Assembly (NCBI GenBank): GCA_963695175.1
Contig: CAVOGG010000004.1
Location: 372,001-436,000, forward strand
Length of the DNA stretch: 64,000 nucleotides
Reading direction: 5' to 3'
DNA from: Fodinibacter sp963695175
Lineage (GTDB): Bacteria; Actinomycetota; Actinomycetes; Actinomycetales; Dermatophilaceae
In this document: positions 8,306 to 16,753 of the stretch, piece by piece
Layout: each line of letters begins with the position of its first letter
Numbering within the stretch: the first letter of the stretch is position 1
Made by a program: the position numbers and the translations under genes
The notes under the pieces: model-generated
What the model was told of the DNA's origin: nothing
Seen by the model: only the letters and a program-made list of their open reading frames with translations
The model's database searches: none

Positions 8306-9089
8306 GTGGACCACCAGACCCGCCAGCAGGTCGCCGCTGCGCTGCTCGCGGCCTACGACTCCAAGGAACCCCTCGAGCCCCTGACCGCGACCCACGAGGG
8401 GATGACGCTCGAGGACGCCTACGCGATCCAGCTGCTCCAGGTCGACCAGCGCCTGGCGAGCGGCCGCACGGTGCAGGGCCACAAGGTCGGCCTGACCAGC
8501 GCCGCGATGCAGCGCCTGCTCGGGGTCGACGAACCGGACTACGGCCACCTGCTCGACGACTTCTTCCACCTCGAGCACATGCCGATCCCGGTCGACCTGT
8601 TCGTGCAGCCGCGCATCGAGCCCGAGATCGCCTTCGTGCTGAAGAAGCCGCTCAAGGGGCCGGGCGTCACCGTGCACGAGGCGCTGCGCGCCGTCGACTT
8701 CGTGCTCCCCGCCCTGGAGATCGTCGACAGCCGGATCCGCGACTGGACAATCGGCCTGTTCGACACCATCGCCGACAACGCCAGCTCGGGCGCCGTGGTG
8801 CTCGGGTCGACCCCGACCGACGTCGGCGCGGTCGACCTGCGCCTGGCCGGGGCCACCTTCCACCGCAACGGCGAGGTCGTCGGCACCGGTGCCGGTGGCG
8901 GCCGTCCTCGGCTCCCCGGTCAACTCCCTCGTCTGGCTCGCCAACACCGTCGGCGCCCGCGGGGTCACCCTCGAGGCCGGCCACGTCGTGCTGCCCGGCG
9001 CGGTCTGCGCCATGGTCCCGGTCGCCGCGGGCGACACCTTCACCGCGACGTTCGCCGGGCTCGGCAGCGTCACCGCCCGTTTCGTCTGA
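8306..9089 (+). pseudogene. dmpE: 2-oxopent-4-enoate hydratase (DmpE), one-base frame break
   Basis: It hydrates 2-hydroxypenta-2,4-dienoate to 4-hydroxy-2-oxovalerate. This is a fumarylacetoacetate-hydrolase-like family member of about 260 residues after repair: VQGHKVGLTSAAMQ, EPEIAFVLKKPL, EIVDSRI and NASSGAVVLG are all conserved. GTG 8306 follows AGGAAGGACG. Near 8897 the frame slips by one extra base (in GGTGGCGGCC); the next frame continues exactly as expected with AAVLGSPVNSLVWLANTVG to a stop at 9089. With no other damage, a sequencing insertion is more likely than a dead gene. First gene of the lower operon. Confidence 0.85.
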
Positions 9090-9115
9090 ACCGCCGAACC
9101 GCTTCGAGGAGCGTC

Positions 9116-10136
9116 ATGTCCACCAGCCCCAGGACCACGGGCACCGCCGCCATCGTCGGCCCCGGCAACATCGGCACCGACCTGATGTTCAAGCTGATGC
9201 GTCGCAGCGACGTGCTCGAGCCGCGCTGGATGATCGGCGTCGACCCGGCATCCGACGGTCTGCGCCGCGCGAGGTCGCTCGGCCTGCGAGGCCAGTCACG
9301 AGGGCGTCGACTGGCTGCTCGCCCAGGACGAGCTGCCCGACATCGTCTTCGAGTGCACCTCGGCCAAGGCGCACGCGGCGAACGCACCGCGCTACGCCGA
9401 GGCCGGCATCCTCGCCGTCGACCTCACCCCGGCGGCGGTCGGGCCGTACCTCTGCCCGCCGGTCAACCTCGACTTCAACCTCGACGCGATGAACGTCAAC
9501 ATGATCACCTGCGGTGGCCAGGCCACGACGCCGATGGTCAAGGCCGTCTCCTCGGTCGTGCCGGTGCCGTACGCCGAGATCGTCGCGTCGATCTCGAGCA
9601 AGTCCGCCGGGCCGGGCACCCGCGCGAACATCGACGAGTTCACCGAGACGACCTCGCAGGCGCTCGAGGTGGTCGGCGGCGCCGCAGCGGGGCAAGGCGA
9701 TCATCATCCTCAACCCGGTCGAGCCGCCGCTGATGATGCGCAACTCGGTCTTCTGCGCGATCCCTGCGGAGGCCGCCGAAGCGGGCCCGCTGCAGGACCG
9801 GCATCCTCGCGTCGATCCACGCGATGGTCGCCGAGGTGCAGGACTACGTGCCCGGCTACCACCTGCGGGCCGATCCCCAGTTCGACCACGCCCGCGACAC
9901 TCTGGCAGGGCATGGCCCGCGTGTTCGTGCCGATCGAGGTCAAGGGTCGCGGCGACTACCTGCCCGACTACGCGGGCAACCTCGACATCATCACCGCGGC
10001 CGCGGCCCGGGTCGGCGACATCATGGTCGCCCACCGGCTCGGCGTCGCGTCCACGTGGAAGTCCTCGGCCCAGCTCGGCGACGTCCCTGACCCGCTCGTC
10101 GGCGCCGGCGTCGACGCGCAGAAGGCCGGTGTCTGA
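9116..10136 (+). pseudogene. dmpF: Acetaldehyde dehydrogenase, acylating (DmpF), four frame breaks
   Basis: It converts acetaldehyde, CoA and NAD+ to acetyl-CoA and is channelled from the DmpG aldolase. The repaired product is about 338 residues: AAIVGPGNIGTDLMFKL (NAD site), DIVFECTSAKAHA, MNVNMITCGGQATTP (catalytic Cys in the ITCGG motif), GKAIIILNPVEPPLMMR, and the C-terminal YLPDYAGNLDIITAAA. The frame shifts near 9287, 9686, 9796 and 9900, each +1, walking through frames 2, 0, 1, 2 and 0 while homology continues unbroken. GAGGAGCG precedes ATG 9116. Four even insertions without missense decay point to sequence error. Confidence 0.85.
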
Positions 10137-10137
10137 C

Positions 10138-11287
10138 ATGGGTGACATGACCATCCGCCCCGAGGACGTCCCCGTCGTCGTCGACGAGGTGACCGAGACC
10201 GACGTGCTCGCCCACACCCCCACCGCTGGCGGCGAGCGCGACCTGCGGATCACCGACTCCACCCTGCGCGACGGCTCGCACGCCATGAGCCACCAGTTCA
10301 CCGAGGAGCAGGTGCGCGGTGTCGTGCACGCCCTGGACCGGGCCGGCGTGCAGGTCATCGAGGTCTCGCACGGTGACGGCCTGGGCGGCTCGAGCTTCAA
10401 CTACGGCTTCTCCAAGGTCGACGAGATGAAGCTCATCGCGGCCGCCGTCGACGAGGCCACCCAGGCCAGGATCGCCGTCCTCATGCTCCCCGGCCTCGGC
10501 ACGGTGCACGAGCTGAAGAACGCCCACGCGGCCGGCGCCTCGGTCGCCCGGATCGCGACCCACTGCACCGAGGCCGACGTCTCGATCCAGCACTTCGGTG
10601 CCGCCCGCGCGCTCGGCATGGAGACCGTCGGCTTCCTCATGCTCAGCCACCGGGCCTCCCCCGACAAGCTCGCCGCAGCAGGCCCGGATCATGGTGGATG
10701 CCGGCGCCCAGTGCGTCTACGTCGTCGACTCCGCGGGTGCGCTGGTGCTCTCCGACGCGCAGGAGCGGATCACGGCCGTCATCGACGAGATCGGCCCCGA
10801 GGCGCAGGTCGGCTTCCACGGCCACCAGAACCTCAGCCTGGGCATCGCCAACTCGGTGCTCGCCTACCAGGCCGGCGCCCTGCAGATCGACGGCGCGCTG
10901 TGCGCCCTCGGCGCCGGGGCCGGCAACAGCCCCACCGAGGTGCTCGCCGCGACCTTCGAGCGGATGGGCATCCGCACCGGCATCGACCTCGGTGAGGTGC
11001 TCACGGCCGCCGAGGACGTCGTGCGCCCGTTCATCCCGCGGCTGCCGTGGATGGACCGCGCGTCGATCACCCAGGGCTACGCCGGCGTCTACAGCTCGTT
11101 CCTGCTGCACGCCGAACGGGCCGCCGCGCGGTACGACGTCCCGGCCCACGAGATCCTGACCAAGGTCGGCGAGTACGGCTACGTCGGCGGCCAGGAGGAC
11201 ATGATCATCGACATCGCCCTCCAGCTCGCCGAGGAGAAGAACCACCTCGTCGAGCTGGGCGACCTCGCCGGGATGGGGGTGCGCTGA
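10138..11287 (+). pseudogene. dmpG: 4-hydroxy-2-oxovalerate aldolase (DmpG), one-base frame break
   Basis: It splits 4-hydroxy-2-oxovalerate to pyruvate and acetaldehyde; a DmpG/HMGL-like TIM barrel of about 382 residues after repair. Seen are RITDSTLRDGSHAMSHQFT (metal and substrate loop), EVSHGDGLGGSSFNYG, RIATHCTEADVS, QVGFHGHQNLSLGIANS (metal His-x-His) and the C-terminal GGQEDMIIDIAL. The frame slips +1 near 10675, where CGCCGCAGCAG stands for an expected GCC GAG CAG. It starts one base after the dmpF stop and its stop overlaps the next ATG (TGATG). DmpF and DmpG normally form a channelled complex. Confidence 0.86.
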
Positions 11288-12109
11288 TGACCGCCGAGAC
11301 TGCGACCGGCGCCGCCCCCGAGGGTGGCTGGGACGTCGAGTCCGTCGCCGCCGAGCTGCTTGCGCTGCGAGGACGAGCGCCGCGAGCGCGAGCCGTTCAC
11401 CGACGAGTGGCCCGGGCTCGACCTCGACACCGGGTACGAGATCCAGGACCTCAACCTCGCCAAGCGACTCGAGCGCGGCGAGAAGCTGGTCGGCGTCAAG
11501 CTGGGCCTGACCAGCCGGGCCAAGCAGCAGCGGATGGGCGTGCACTTCCCGTTCGTCGCCTGGCTCACCGACGCCATGGTGCTGCCGGCCGGCGACCCGG
11601 TGCCCCAGGACCGGCTGATCCACCCGCGGATCGAGCCCGAGATCGTCTTCGTGATGGGCGAGCGGCTCGAGGGGCCGGGGGTCACCTGCGCCCAGGCGAT
11701 GAGCGCGGTCGAGTCGGTGTGGGGTGGGGCCGAGGTCATCGACAGCCGGTACCGCAACTTCCGGTTCACCGCGGGTGACGTCGCGGCCGACAACGCCTCC
11801 TCCGGTGCCTTCGTGACCGGGCCGGTCGGGCTGCCCCCCGCCGACCTGGACCTGACGCTGGAGGGGGTCCTCGTCGAGGTGGGCGGCGTCGTCGTCGACT
11901 CGGCGACCGGGGCCGCGGTGCAGGGCCATCCCGGAGAGGCGCTTGCCCTGGCGGCCAACGACCTGGCCCGCCGCGGTCACGCCATCGAGGCCGGCTGGAT
12001 CGTGCTCACCGGCGGCATGACGGATGCCGTGTTCTCGCCTCCCGGGTCGAGCACCGCGTTGCACTTCAGCAACCTCGGCTCGGTCTTCATCAACGGCGGG
12101 AAGGGCTGA
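11287..12109 (+). pseudogene. dmpH: 4-oxalocrotonate decarboxylase (DmpH), one-base frame break
   Basis: It decarboxylates 2-oxohex-3-enedioate to 2-hydroxypenta-2,4-dienoate, acting with the hydratase. It is the second hydratase/decarboxylase-family member of the operon, about 273 residues after repair: VGVKLGLTSRAKQQRMGV, HPRIEPEIVFVMGE, EVIDSRYRNFRF, DNASSGAFVTGP and GHPGEALALAANDLA. The frame slips +1 near 11367, in CTGCGAGGAC where CTG GAG GAC is expected, after only 27 codons. Assignment as DmpH rather than DmpE rests on its place between G and I. Confidence 0.84.
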
Positions 12110-12114
12110 CCGGC

Positions 12115-12348
12115 ATGCCGCTCATCGAGGTGACCCTGGCCGAGGGCCGTACGCCCGTGCAGCTGCGCACCCTGATCTCCGCGCTCACCCACGCCGCCGC
12201 CGAGGCCGTCGACGCCCCGCTCGACAGCATCCGGGTCGTCATCCGCGAGGTGCCCACCACGCACTGGGGCGCCGGCGACGTGACCATCGCCGAGCGCCGC
12301 GGAGCGCCGGACCCACGTACCGATCCCGACCCCGACACCAGAGGGTGA
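12115..12348 (+). CDS. dmpI: 4-oxalocrotonate tautomerase
   Basis: A 77-residue tautomerase that isomerises 2-hydroxymuconate to 2-oxohex-3-enedioate. The mature N-terminus is Pro-1 (MPLIEVTLAEGRT), the catalytic base of the family, with Arg and the LISALTHAAAEAV helix following. It is slightly longer than the 62-residue Pseudomonas enzyme because of a polar tail (DPRTDPDPDTRG). It begins 5 bases after dmpH. Confidence 0.92.
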   Translation: MPLIEVTLAEGRTPVQLRTLISALTHAAAEAVDAPLDSIRVVIREVPTTHWGAGDVTIAERRGAPDPRTDPDPDTRG

Positions 12349-12353
12349 ACCCC

Positions 12354-13799
12354 ATGAGCGAGTTGCAGTTCTTCGGCCACATCATCGACAACGAAGAGGT
12401 CGAGTCGCTCGACGGCGCCCGCTTCGACGTCTGGAACCCGTGGACGCGTGAGGTGTGGGCGCAGGCCGCGCAGGCCAGCGCCGCCGATGCCGACCGCGCG
12501 GTCGCGAGCGCCCGCAAGGCCTTCGACGAGGGGCCGTGGCCGCGGCTGGCGCGCGCCGAGCGAGCGGCCCTGATCCACCGGCTCGCCGACCTCATGGAGG
12601 AGCGCGCCGACGACCTGGCGACGCTCGACGCGACGAACATGGGCAAGCCGTTCCAGCAGGCCAAGCACGACGTCGCCCGGTCGGTGGCGAACTTCCGGTT
12701 CTTCGCCGACCACCAGCGCGACAGCGTCGGCGAGGCCTACCCGATGGACTCCGGGCACCACACCTACAGCGAGTTCGGCCCGGCCGGTGTCGTGGCCGCG
12801 ATCTCCCCGTGGAACTTCCCGCTGATGATGGCCACCTGGAAGATCGCCCCGGCGATCGCGTGGGGCAACACCTGCATCATCAAGCCCAGCGAGGACACCC
12901 CGGCATCGGTGACGCTGCTCGGCCGCCTCGCCGTCGAGGCCGGCTTCCCGCCCGGCGTGCTCAACGTGCTGAACGGGCACGGCGCGCCGGCGGGCTCCTC
13001 GCTCACCGCTGACGACCGGGTCGACCGGGTGACCTTCACCGGATCCTCGGTCACCGGCAAGGCGATCATGGCCTCGGCCGCCACCCACCTGGCCCCCGTC
13101 TCGCTCGAGCTGGGCGGCAAGGGCGCCAACCTGGTCTTCGACGACGCCGACCTCGACAACGCCGTGCACTGGGCGGTGGAGGCGATCTTCCGCAACTCCG
13201 GCCAGATCTGCCTGGCCGGGTCGCGGCTGTTCGTGCAGTCCGGCATCTACGACGAGTTCATGGACCGGTTCAAGGCGGCCGCCGAGGCCCTGACCATCGG
13301 CGACCCGTTCGACCCGTCGACGAAGTTCTCCGCGCTGGCGAGCCGCAAGCACTTCGAGAAGGTGCGCGGATACGTCGAGTCGGTCGAGGTCGAAGGCGGC
13401 AAGATCCTCACCGGCGGCGTCGCCGAGGACGGGTCATGGCTGGTGCGGCCGACGATCATCACCGGCCTACCGCTGACCGCCCCTCAGTACTGCGAGGAGA
13501 TCTTCGGCCCGGTCTGCGTCGTCAACAGGTTCGAGACCGAGGACGAGGTGCTGGCCCTGGCCAACGACACCCGCTACGGGCTCAACGCGATGCTGTTCAC
13601 CGAGAACCTCTCCCGTGCCCACCGGGTCGCCTCGAAGCTGCGGGCGGGCACGGTCTGGGTCAACTGCTTCTTCATCCGCGACCTGCGCACGCCGTTCGGC
13701 GGTGTCGGCGACTCGGGCGTGGGGCGCGAGGGGGGCACCTTCTCGCGGGAGTTCTTCACCGAGCCCAAGGCCGTCGTCATGCAGATCGACCGCGGCTGA
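12354..13799 (+). CDS. dmpC: 2-hydroxymuconic semialdehyde dehydrogenase
   Basis: The 481-residue aldehyde dehydrogenase oxidises the ring-cleavage product to 2-hydroxymuconate with NAD+. Family motifs are intact: SPWNFPLMMATWKIAPA, VTFTGSSVTGKAI, LELGGKGANLVF (general base Glu), NSGQICLAGSR (nucleophile Cys), EEIFGPVCVV and the C-terminal PFGGVGDSGVGREGG. ATG 12354 lies 5 bases after the dmpI stop. With H and I it forms the oxalocrotonate branch; no DmpD-type hydrolase is present in the window, so this branch should carry all catechol-derived flux. Confidence 0.95.
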   Translation: MSELQFFGHIIDNEEVESLDGARFDVWNPWTREVWAQAAQASAADADRAVASARKAFDEGPWPRLARAERAALIHRLADLMEERADDLATLDATNMGKPFQQAKHDVARSVANFRFFADHQRDSVGEAYPMDSGHHTYSEFGPAGVVAAISPWNFPLMMATWKIAPAIAWGNTCIIKPSEDTPASVTLLGRLAVEAGFPPGVLNVLNGHGAPAGSSLTADDRVDRVTFTGSSVTGKAIMASAATHLAPVSLELGGKGANLVFDDADLDNAVHWAVEAIFRNSGQICLAGSRLFVQSGIYDEFMDRFKAAAEALTIGDPFDPSTKFSALASRKHFEKVRGYVESVEVEGGKILTGGVAEDGSWLVRPTIITGLPLTAPQYCEEIFGPVCVVNRFETEDEVLALANDTRYGLNAMLFTENLSRAHRVASKLRAGTVWVNCFFIRDLRTPFGGVGDSGVGREGGTFSREFFTEPKAVVMQIDRG

Positions 13800-13853
13800 G
13801 CTCACCTGTACCTCCCGGTCGCGGGTGTCGGTGGGTCGGGGCAGGGTGGACGC

Positions 13854-15329
13854 ATGCCGTTCCGCCAGCTCCCGTCGCCGCCCCACCCGCCGCTGTGCTC
13901 GATCGTGCCGCCCTACCTGCTGGAGGCGCTCGCATCGTCCGACGACCCGCACGCGGCCGCGCACGCCCAGGCCACGCTCGACGTCGACGCCGAGCTGCGG
14001 CAGAGCCGGCGCACGTCCGGCCTGCGCGCCGACCGACCGAGCACGCCACGGCGTCGGCGGCTGGCACCGGGCACGACATCCGGGCCGGTGCGCGCGATCC
14101 ACGACGCGACGCACGGCACCACGCTGCCCGGCACCCTCGTGCGCTCCGAGGGCGACCCCGCCACCGACGACCAGGCGGTGACCGAGGCCTACGACGGCCT
14201 GGGCGGCACCTGGCAGCTGTGGCAGGAGGCCTACGGCCGCAACTCGCTCGACGGCAAGGGCCTGCCCCTGGTCGCCAGCGTGCACTTCGGCACCAACTAC
14301 GACAACGCCTTCTGGGACGGCACCCAGATGGTCTTCGGTGACGGCGACGGGGTGATCTTCCTGCCGTTCACCCGCAGCGTCGACGTCATCGGCCACGAGC
14401 TCGCCCACGGGGTCACCCAGTACACCTCGGGCCTGAACTACCAGGACCAGTCCGGGGCCCTCAACGAGTCGGTGTCCGACGTCTTCGGCGTGCTGGTCAA
14501 GCAGCGGCTGCTCGGCCAGAGCGCGGACCAGGCCGACTGGCTGATCGGGGCCGAGCTGCTCGCACCGGGGGTCAACGGTGTGGCGCTGCGGTCGATGGCC
14601 GCGCCCGGCACCGCCTACGACGACCCCCGCCTGGGCAAGGACCCCCAGCCGGCGCAGATGAGCGGTTATGTCGACACCACCGACGACAACGGTGGCGTGC
14701 ACATCAACTCCGGCATCCCCAACAAGGCCTTCCACGTCGTGGCCACCACCCTCGGCGGCAACGCCTGGGAGGTCGCCGGCCAGGTCTGGGTCGACACCAT
14801 CACCGGTGACATCAGCGCCGACTGCGACTTCGCCACCTTCGCCCGGCTCACGGTCGCCGCCGCCACGGCGCGGCACGGCGCCGACTCCGAGGTGGTCACG
14901 GCGGTGCGCGCCGGCTGGGATGCCGTGGGCGTCACCACCGGTGCCGCCGCGCCGTCCGCTCCCGCCACCCCCGCGCCCGCCGGGTCCGACGCGGGGTCGG
15001 GGTCCGGTTCGGGCTCCGGCGGGGCGCCGGGCCCGGCCACCCAGGTCAGTGTCCGGCGCACGGGCGGGTTCGCCGGGCGCACCGTCGAGCGCACCGTCGC
15101 CCTGGGCGAGCTGCCCAACGGCGACGCCCGGGCCTGGCACTCCCTGCTCGCCGACGACGGGCTGCCCGCACTGGCCGACGAGGTCGCCGGCCGGCCCCGG
15201 ATGCCCGACACCTACTGCTACGGCGTGCGCTGCGAGACGCCGCCGCTCGACCTCGAGGTGCCCGAGCTCGAGCTCACCGACGAGGTCCGCTCCCTGCTCG
15301 AGCGCACCCTGGGCACGTCCGACGGCTGA
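13854..15329 (+). CDS. Protealysin-type M4 metalloprotease with fused emfourin-like domain
   Basis: A 491-residue zinc protease without a signal peptide. The N-terminus has the protealysin precursor motif (CSIVPPYLLEAL), then a basic linker. The thermolysin-like catalytic domain has HELAHG (Zn ligands and Glu), the downstream zinc ligand Glu in ALNESVSDVFG, and GGVHINSGIPNKAF. After a Gly/Ser/Ala/Pro linker (about residues 363-395) the last 95 residues read VSVRRTGGFAGRTVERTV and end in ELTDEVRSLLERTL. This looks like emfourin, the protealysin inhibitor, normally encoded by a separate adjacent gene. Fusion suggests self-inhibition; that is inference. Starts at ATG 13854, 54 bases after dmpC. 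Confidence 0.88.
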   Translation: MPFRQLPSPPHPPLCSIVPPYLLEALASSDDPHAAAHAQATLDVDAELRQSRRTSGLRADRPSTPRRRRLAPGTTSGPVRAIHDATHGTTLPGTLVRSEGDPATDDQAVTEAYDGLGGTWQLWQEAYGRNSLDGKGLPLVASVHFGTNYDNAFWDGTQMVFGDGDGVIFLPFTRSVDVIGHELAHGVTQYTSGLNYQDQSGALNESVSDVFGVLVKQRLLGQSADQADWLIGAELLAPGVNGVALRSMAAPGTAYDDPRLGKDPQPAQMSGYVDTTDDNGGVHINSGIPNKAFHVVATTLGGNAWEVAGQVWVDTITGDISADCDFATFARLTVAAATARHGADSEVVTAVRAGWDAVGVTTGAAAPSAPATPAPAGSDAGSGSGSGSGGAPGPATQVSVRRTGGFAGRTVERTVALGELPNGDARAWHSLLADDGLPALADEVAGRPRMPDTYCYGVRCETPPLDLEVPELELTDEVRSLLERTLGTSDG

Positions 15330-15353
15330 ACGCCCCGGTCCTAGGATCGGGCC

Positions 15354-15815
15354 ATGACCGAGCCGGACCCCCGGGCGCTGACCCGCGCCGACTTCGACGC
15401 CGTGCGACCCGTGCCCACCCGCTGGTCCGACAACGACATGTTCGGCCACCTCAACAACGCCGTCTACCTCGAGCTGTTCGACAGCGTGCTCAACGCCTGG
15501 ATGCAGGCCGAGACCGGCATCGACGAGAACGTCGCACCCACCCTCGGCGTGGTCGCCGAGACCAGCTGCCGCTACTACCGCGAGGTGTCCTTCCCGGTCA
15601 CCGTCGACGTCGGGGTGCGCGCCAACCGGTTGGGCCGCACGAGCGTGCTGTTCGAGTTCGGCGTCTTCCTGCCCGACGACGAGCGGATCGCCGCCCACGG
15701 GCTGTGGGCGCAGGTCTACGTCGACCGCGAGAGCCGGCGCCCGGTGCCGATGCCGGATGCCGTCCGCACCCACCTCGAGGGGGCCGTCGCCGGCCGCGTC
15801 GGGAGCGGACCCTGA
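15354..15815 (+). CDS. Acyl-CoA thioesterase (hot-dog, 4HBT type)
   Basis: A 153-residue single hot-dog domain: VRPVPTRWSDNDMFGHLNNAVYLELF carries the usual catalytic Asp and the GH(L/V)NN turn of 4-hydroxybenzoyl-CoA/YbgC-type thioesterases, followed by the beta-hairpin YYREVSFPVTVDVGV. Substrate is unknown. ATG 15354 lies 24 bases after the protease gene, and the next gene begins at or overlapping its stop. Confidence 0.88.
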   Translation: MTEPDPRALTRADFDAVRPVPTRWSDNDMFGHLNNAVYLELFDSVLNAWMQAETGIDENVAPTLGVVAETSCRYYREVSFPVTVDVGVRANRLGRTSVLFEFGVFLPDDERIAAHGLWAQVYVDRESRRPVPMPDAVRTHLEGAVAGRVGSGP

Positions 15816-15838
15816 GCGCCGCCGGGTCACGGCATCCG

Positions 15839-16471
15839 GTGGCCGACCTGCTGGTGCGCGCGTGGCGCGGCCCTCGCCCGGACGTCGACGGCTCGTGGGC
15901 CCGGGTGGTCCCGTGGCGCGACGGCGTGCACGCCGTGGTCGCGGTCACCGGTCGCGCCCTGGTGTCGGCCCCCGACCGGGTCACCGACGCCGACCTCGAC
16001 GCGTGGCGCCTCGACGGCTTCGGCGGTGCCCACGACCCGCGGGTCATGACCCGGCTCGCGGGCGAGGACGGCTGGGTCGACGTGCTGGATGCCGTGCTCC
16101 TCGCCGAGGGGACCGGCGCCCGCGAGCCGTGGCTGGTCGACCGCCCCGACCTGCTCCACCACCCGCGGGTGCAGCACGCCCTGCCGATCCGCGGCGCGGT
16201 GCGCGTGTTCGGCCTCGAGGACGACGACGAGACGGTGCTGACCCTGGCCACCGGCATCGGCGGCCTGGCCGAGCTCAGCTTCCAGGTCGCGCCGGCCCGG
16301 CGCGGCACCGGCTTCGGCACCGCCCTGGCCCGGGCCGCGCGTGGTCTGGTGCCGGCCGGTGAGCCGGTCGCGGCGTGTGTCTCGCCGGCCAACGTGCCGA
16401 GCCTGCGGGCGCTGCTCGGCGCCGGGTTCGACCCGGTGGGGTCGGTGCAGGTCTACCTCCCGCAGCCCTGA
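15839..16471 (+). CDS. GNAT-like acetyltransferase
   Basis: About 210 residues. The C-terminal half holds the acetyl-CoA site (VAPARRGTGFGTALARAARG) and the SPANVPSLRALLGAGFDPVGSV helix-strand typical of GNAT enzymes; the N-terminal 110 residues (ADLLVRAWRGPRP onward) are not recognised. The start is unsure: GTG 15839 is used here, but CTG 15812 overlaps the thioesterase stop, has GGGAGCGG upstream, and would give a natural LSAAGSRHP leader. Substrate unknown. Confidence 0.75.
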   Translation: MADLLVRAWRGPRPDVDGSWARVVPWRDGVHAVVAVTGRALVSAPDRVTDADLDAWRLDGFGGAHDPRVMTRLAGEDGWVDVLDAVLLAEGTGAREPWLVDRPDLLHHPRVQHALPIRGAVRVFGLEDDDETVLTLATGIGGLAELSFQVAPARRGTGFGTALARAARGLVPAGEPVAACVSPANVPSLRALLGAGFDPVGSVQVYLPQP

Positions 16472-16670
16472 CCGCGGCGACCGGCGACGACCGGCGGCGA
16501 CCGCGCGAGCAGGCCCGCACGGCATCCGAGGAACGGCCGTCAGCGGCCCTCAGGGGGCTGGTCGCGTGACGGGGGTCGGATCCGGGCCTGAATCGGCGGG
16601 AAAAGTGCCCGCACGGGCCTCCCCGGGGCAGGTCGCAGGCCTTCTGACCAGTAGACTGGAGCCAGAAATC

Positions 16671-16700
16671 ACGCTCAAGGCGTTCGTCGCCCTTGGGCGT
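16671..16700 (+). other. Leader hairpin upstream of gyrB
   Basis: ACGCTCAAGG and CCTTGGGCGT form a 10-bp stem with one G-T pair and a 10-base loop, ending 54 bases before the gyrB start. Together with a TAGACT (16652-16657) that could be a -10 box it suggests a structured 5' leader. The rest of the 16472-16753 gap shows nothing further. Confidence 0.35.
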
Positions 16701-16753
16701 GTGCCATGAGTCCTGCCGGTCGCTCCGGCGGGGCCCAGCGACAAAGGAGAACC

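Noticed and set aside
8306..11400. Programmed ribosomal frameshifting in the dmpEFGH genes
   Set aside because: No shared slippery site or downstream structure, up to four shifts per gene, and gyrA shows the same defect; sequence error explains all more simply.
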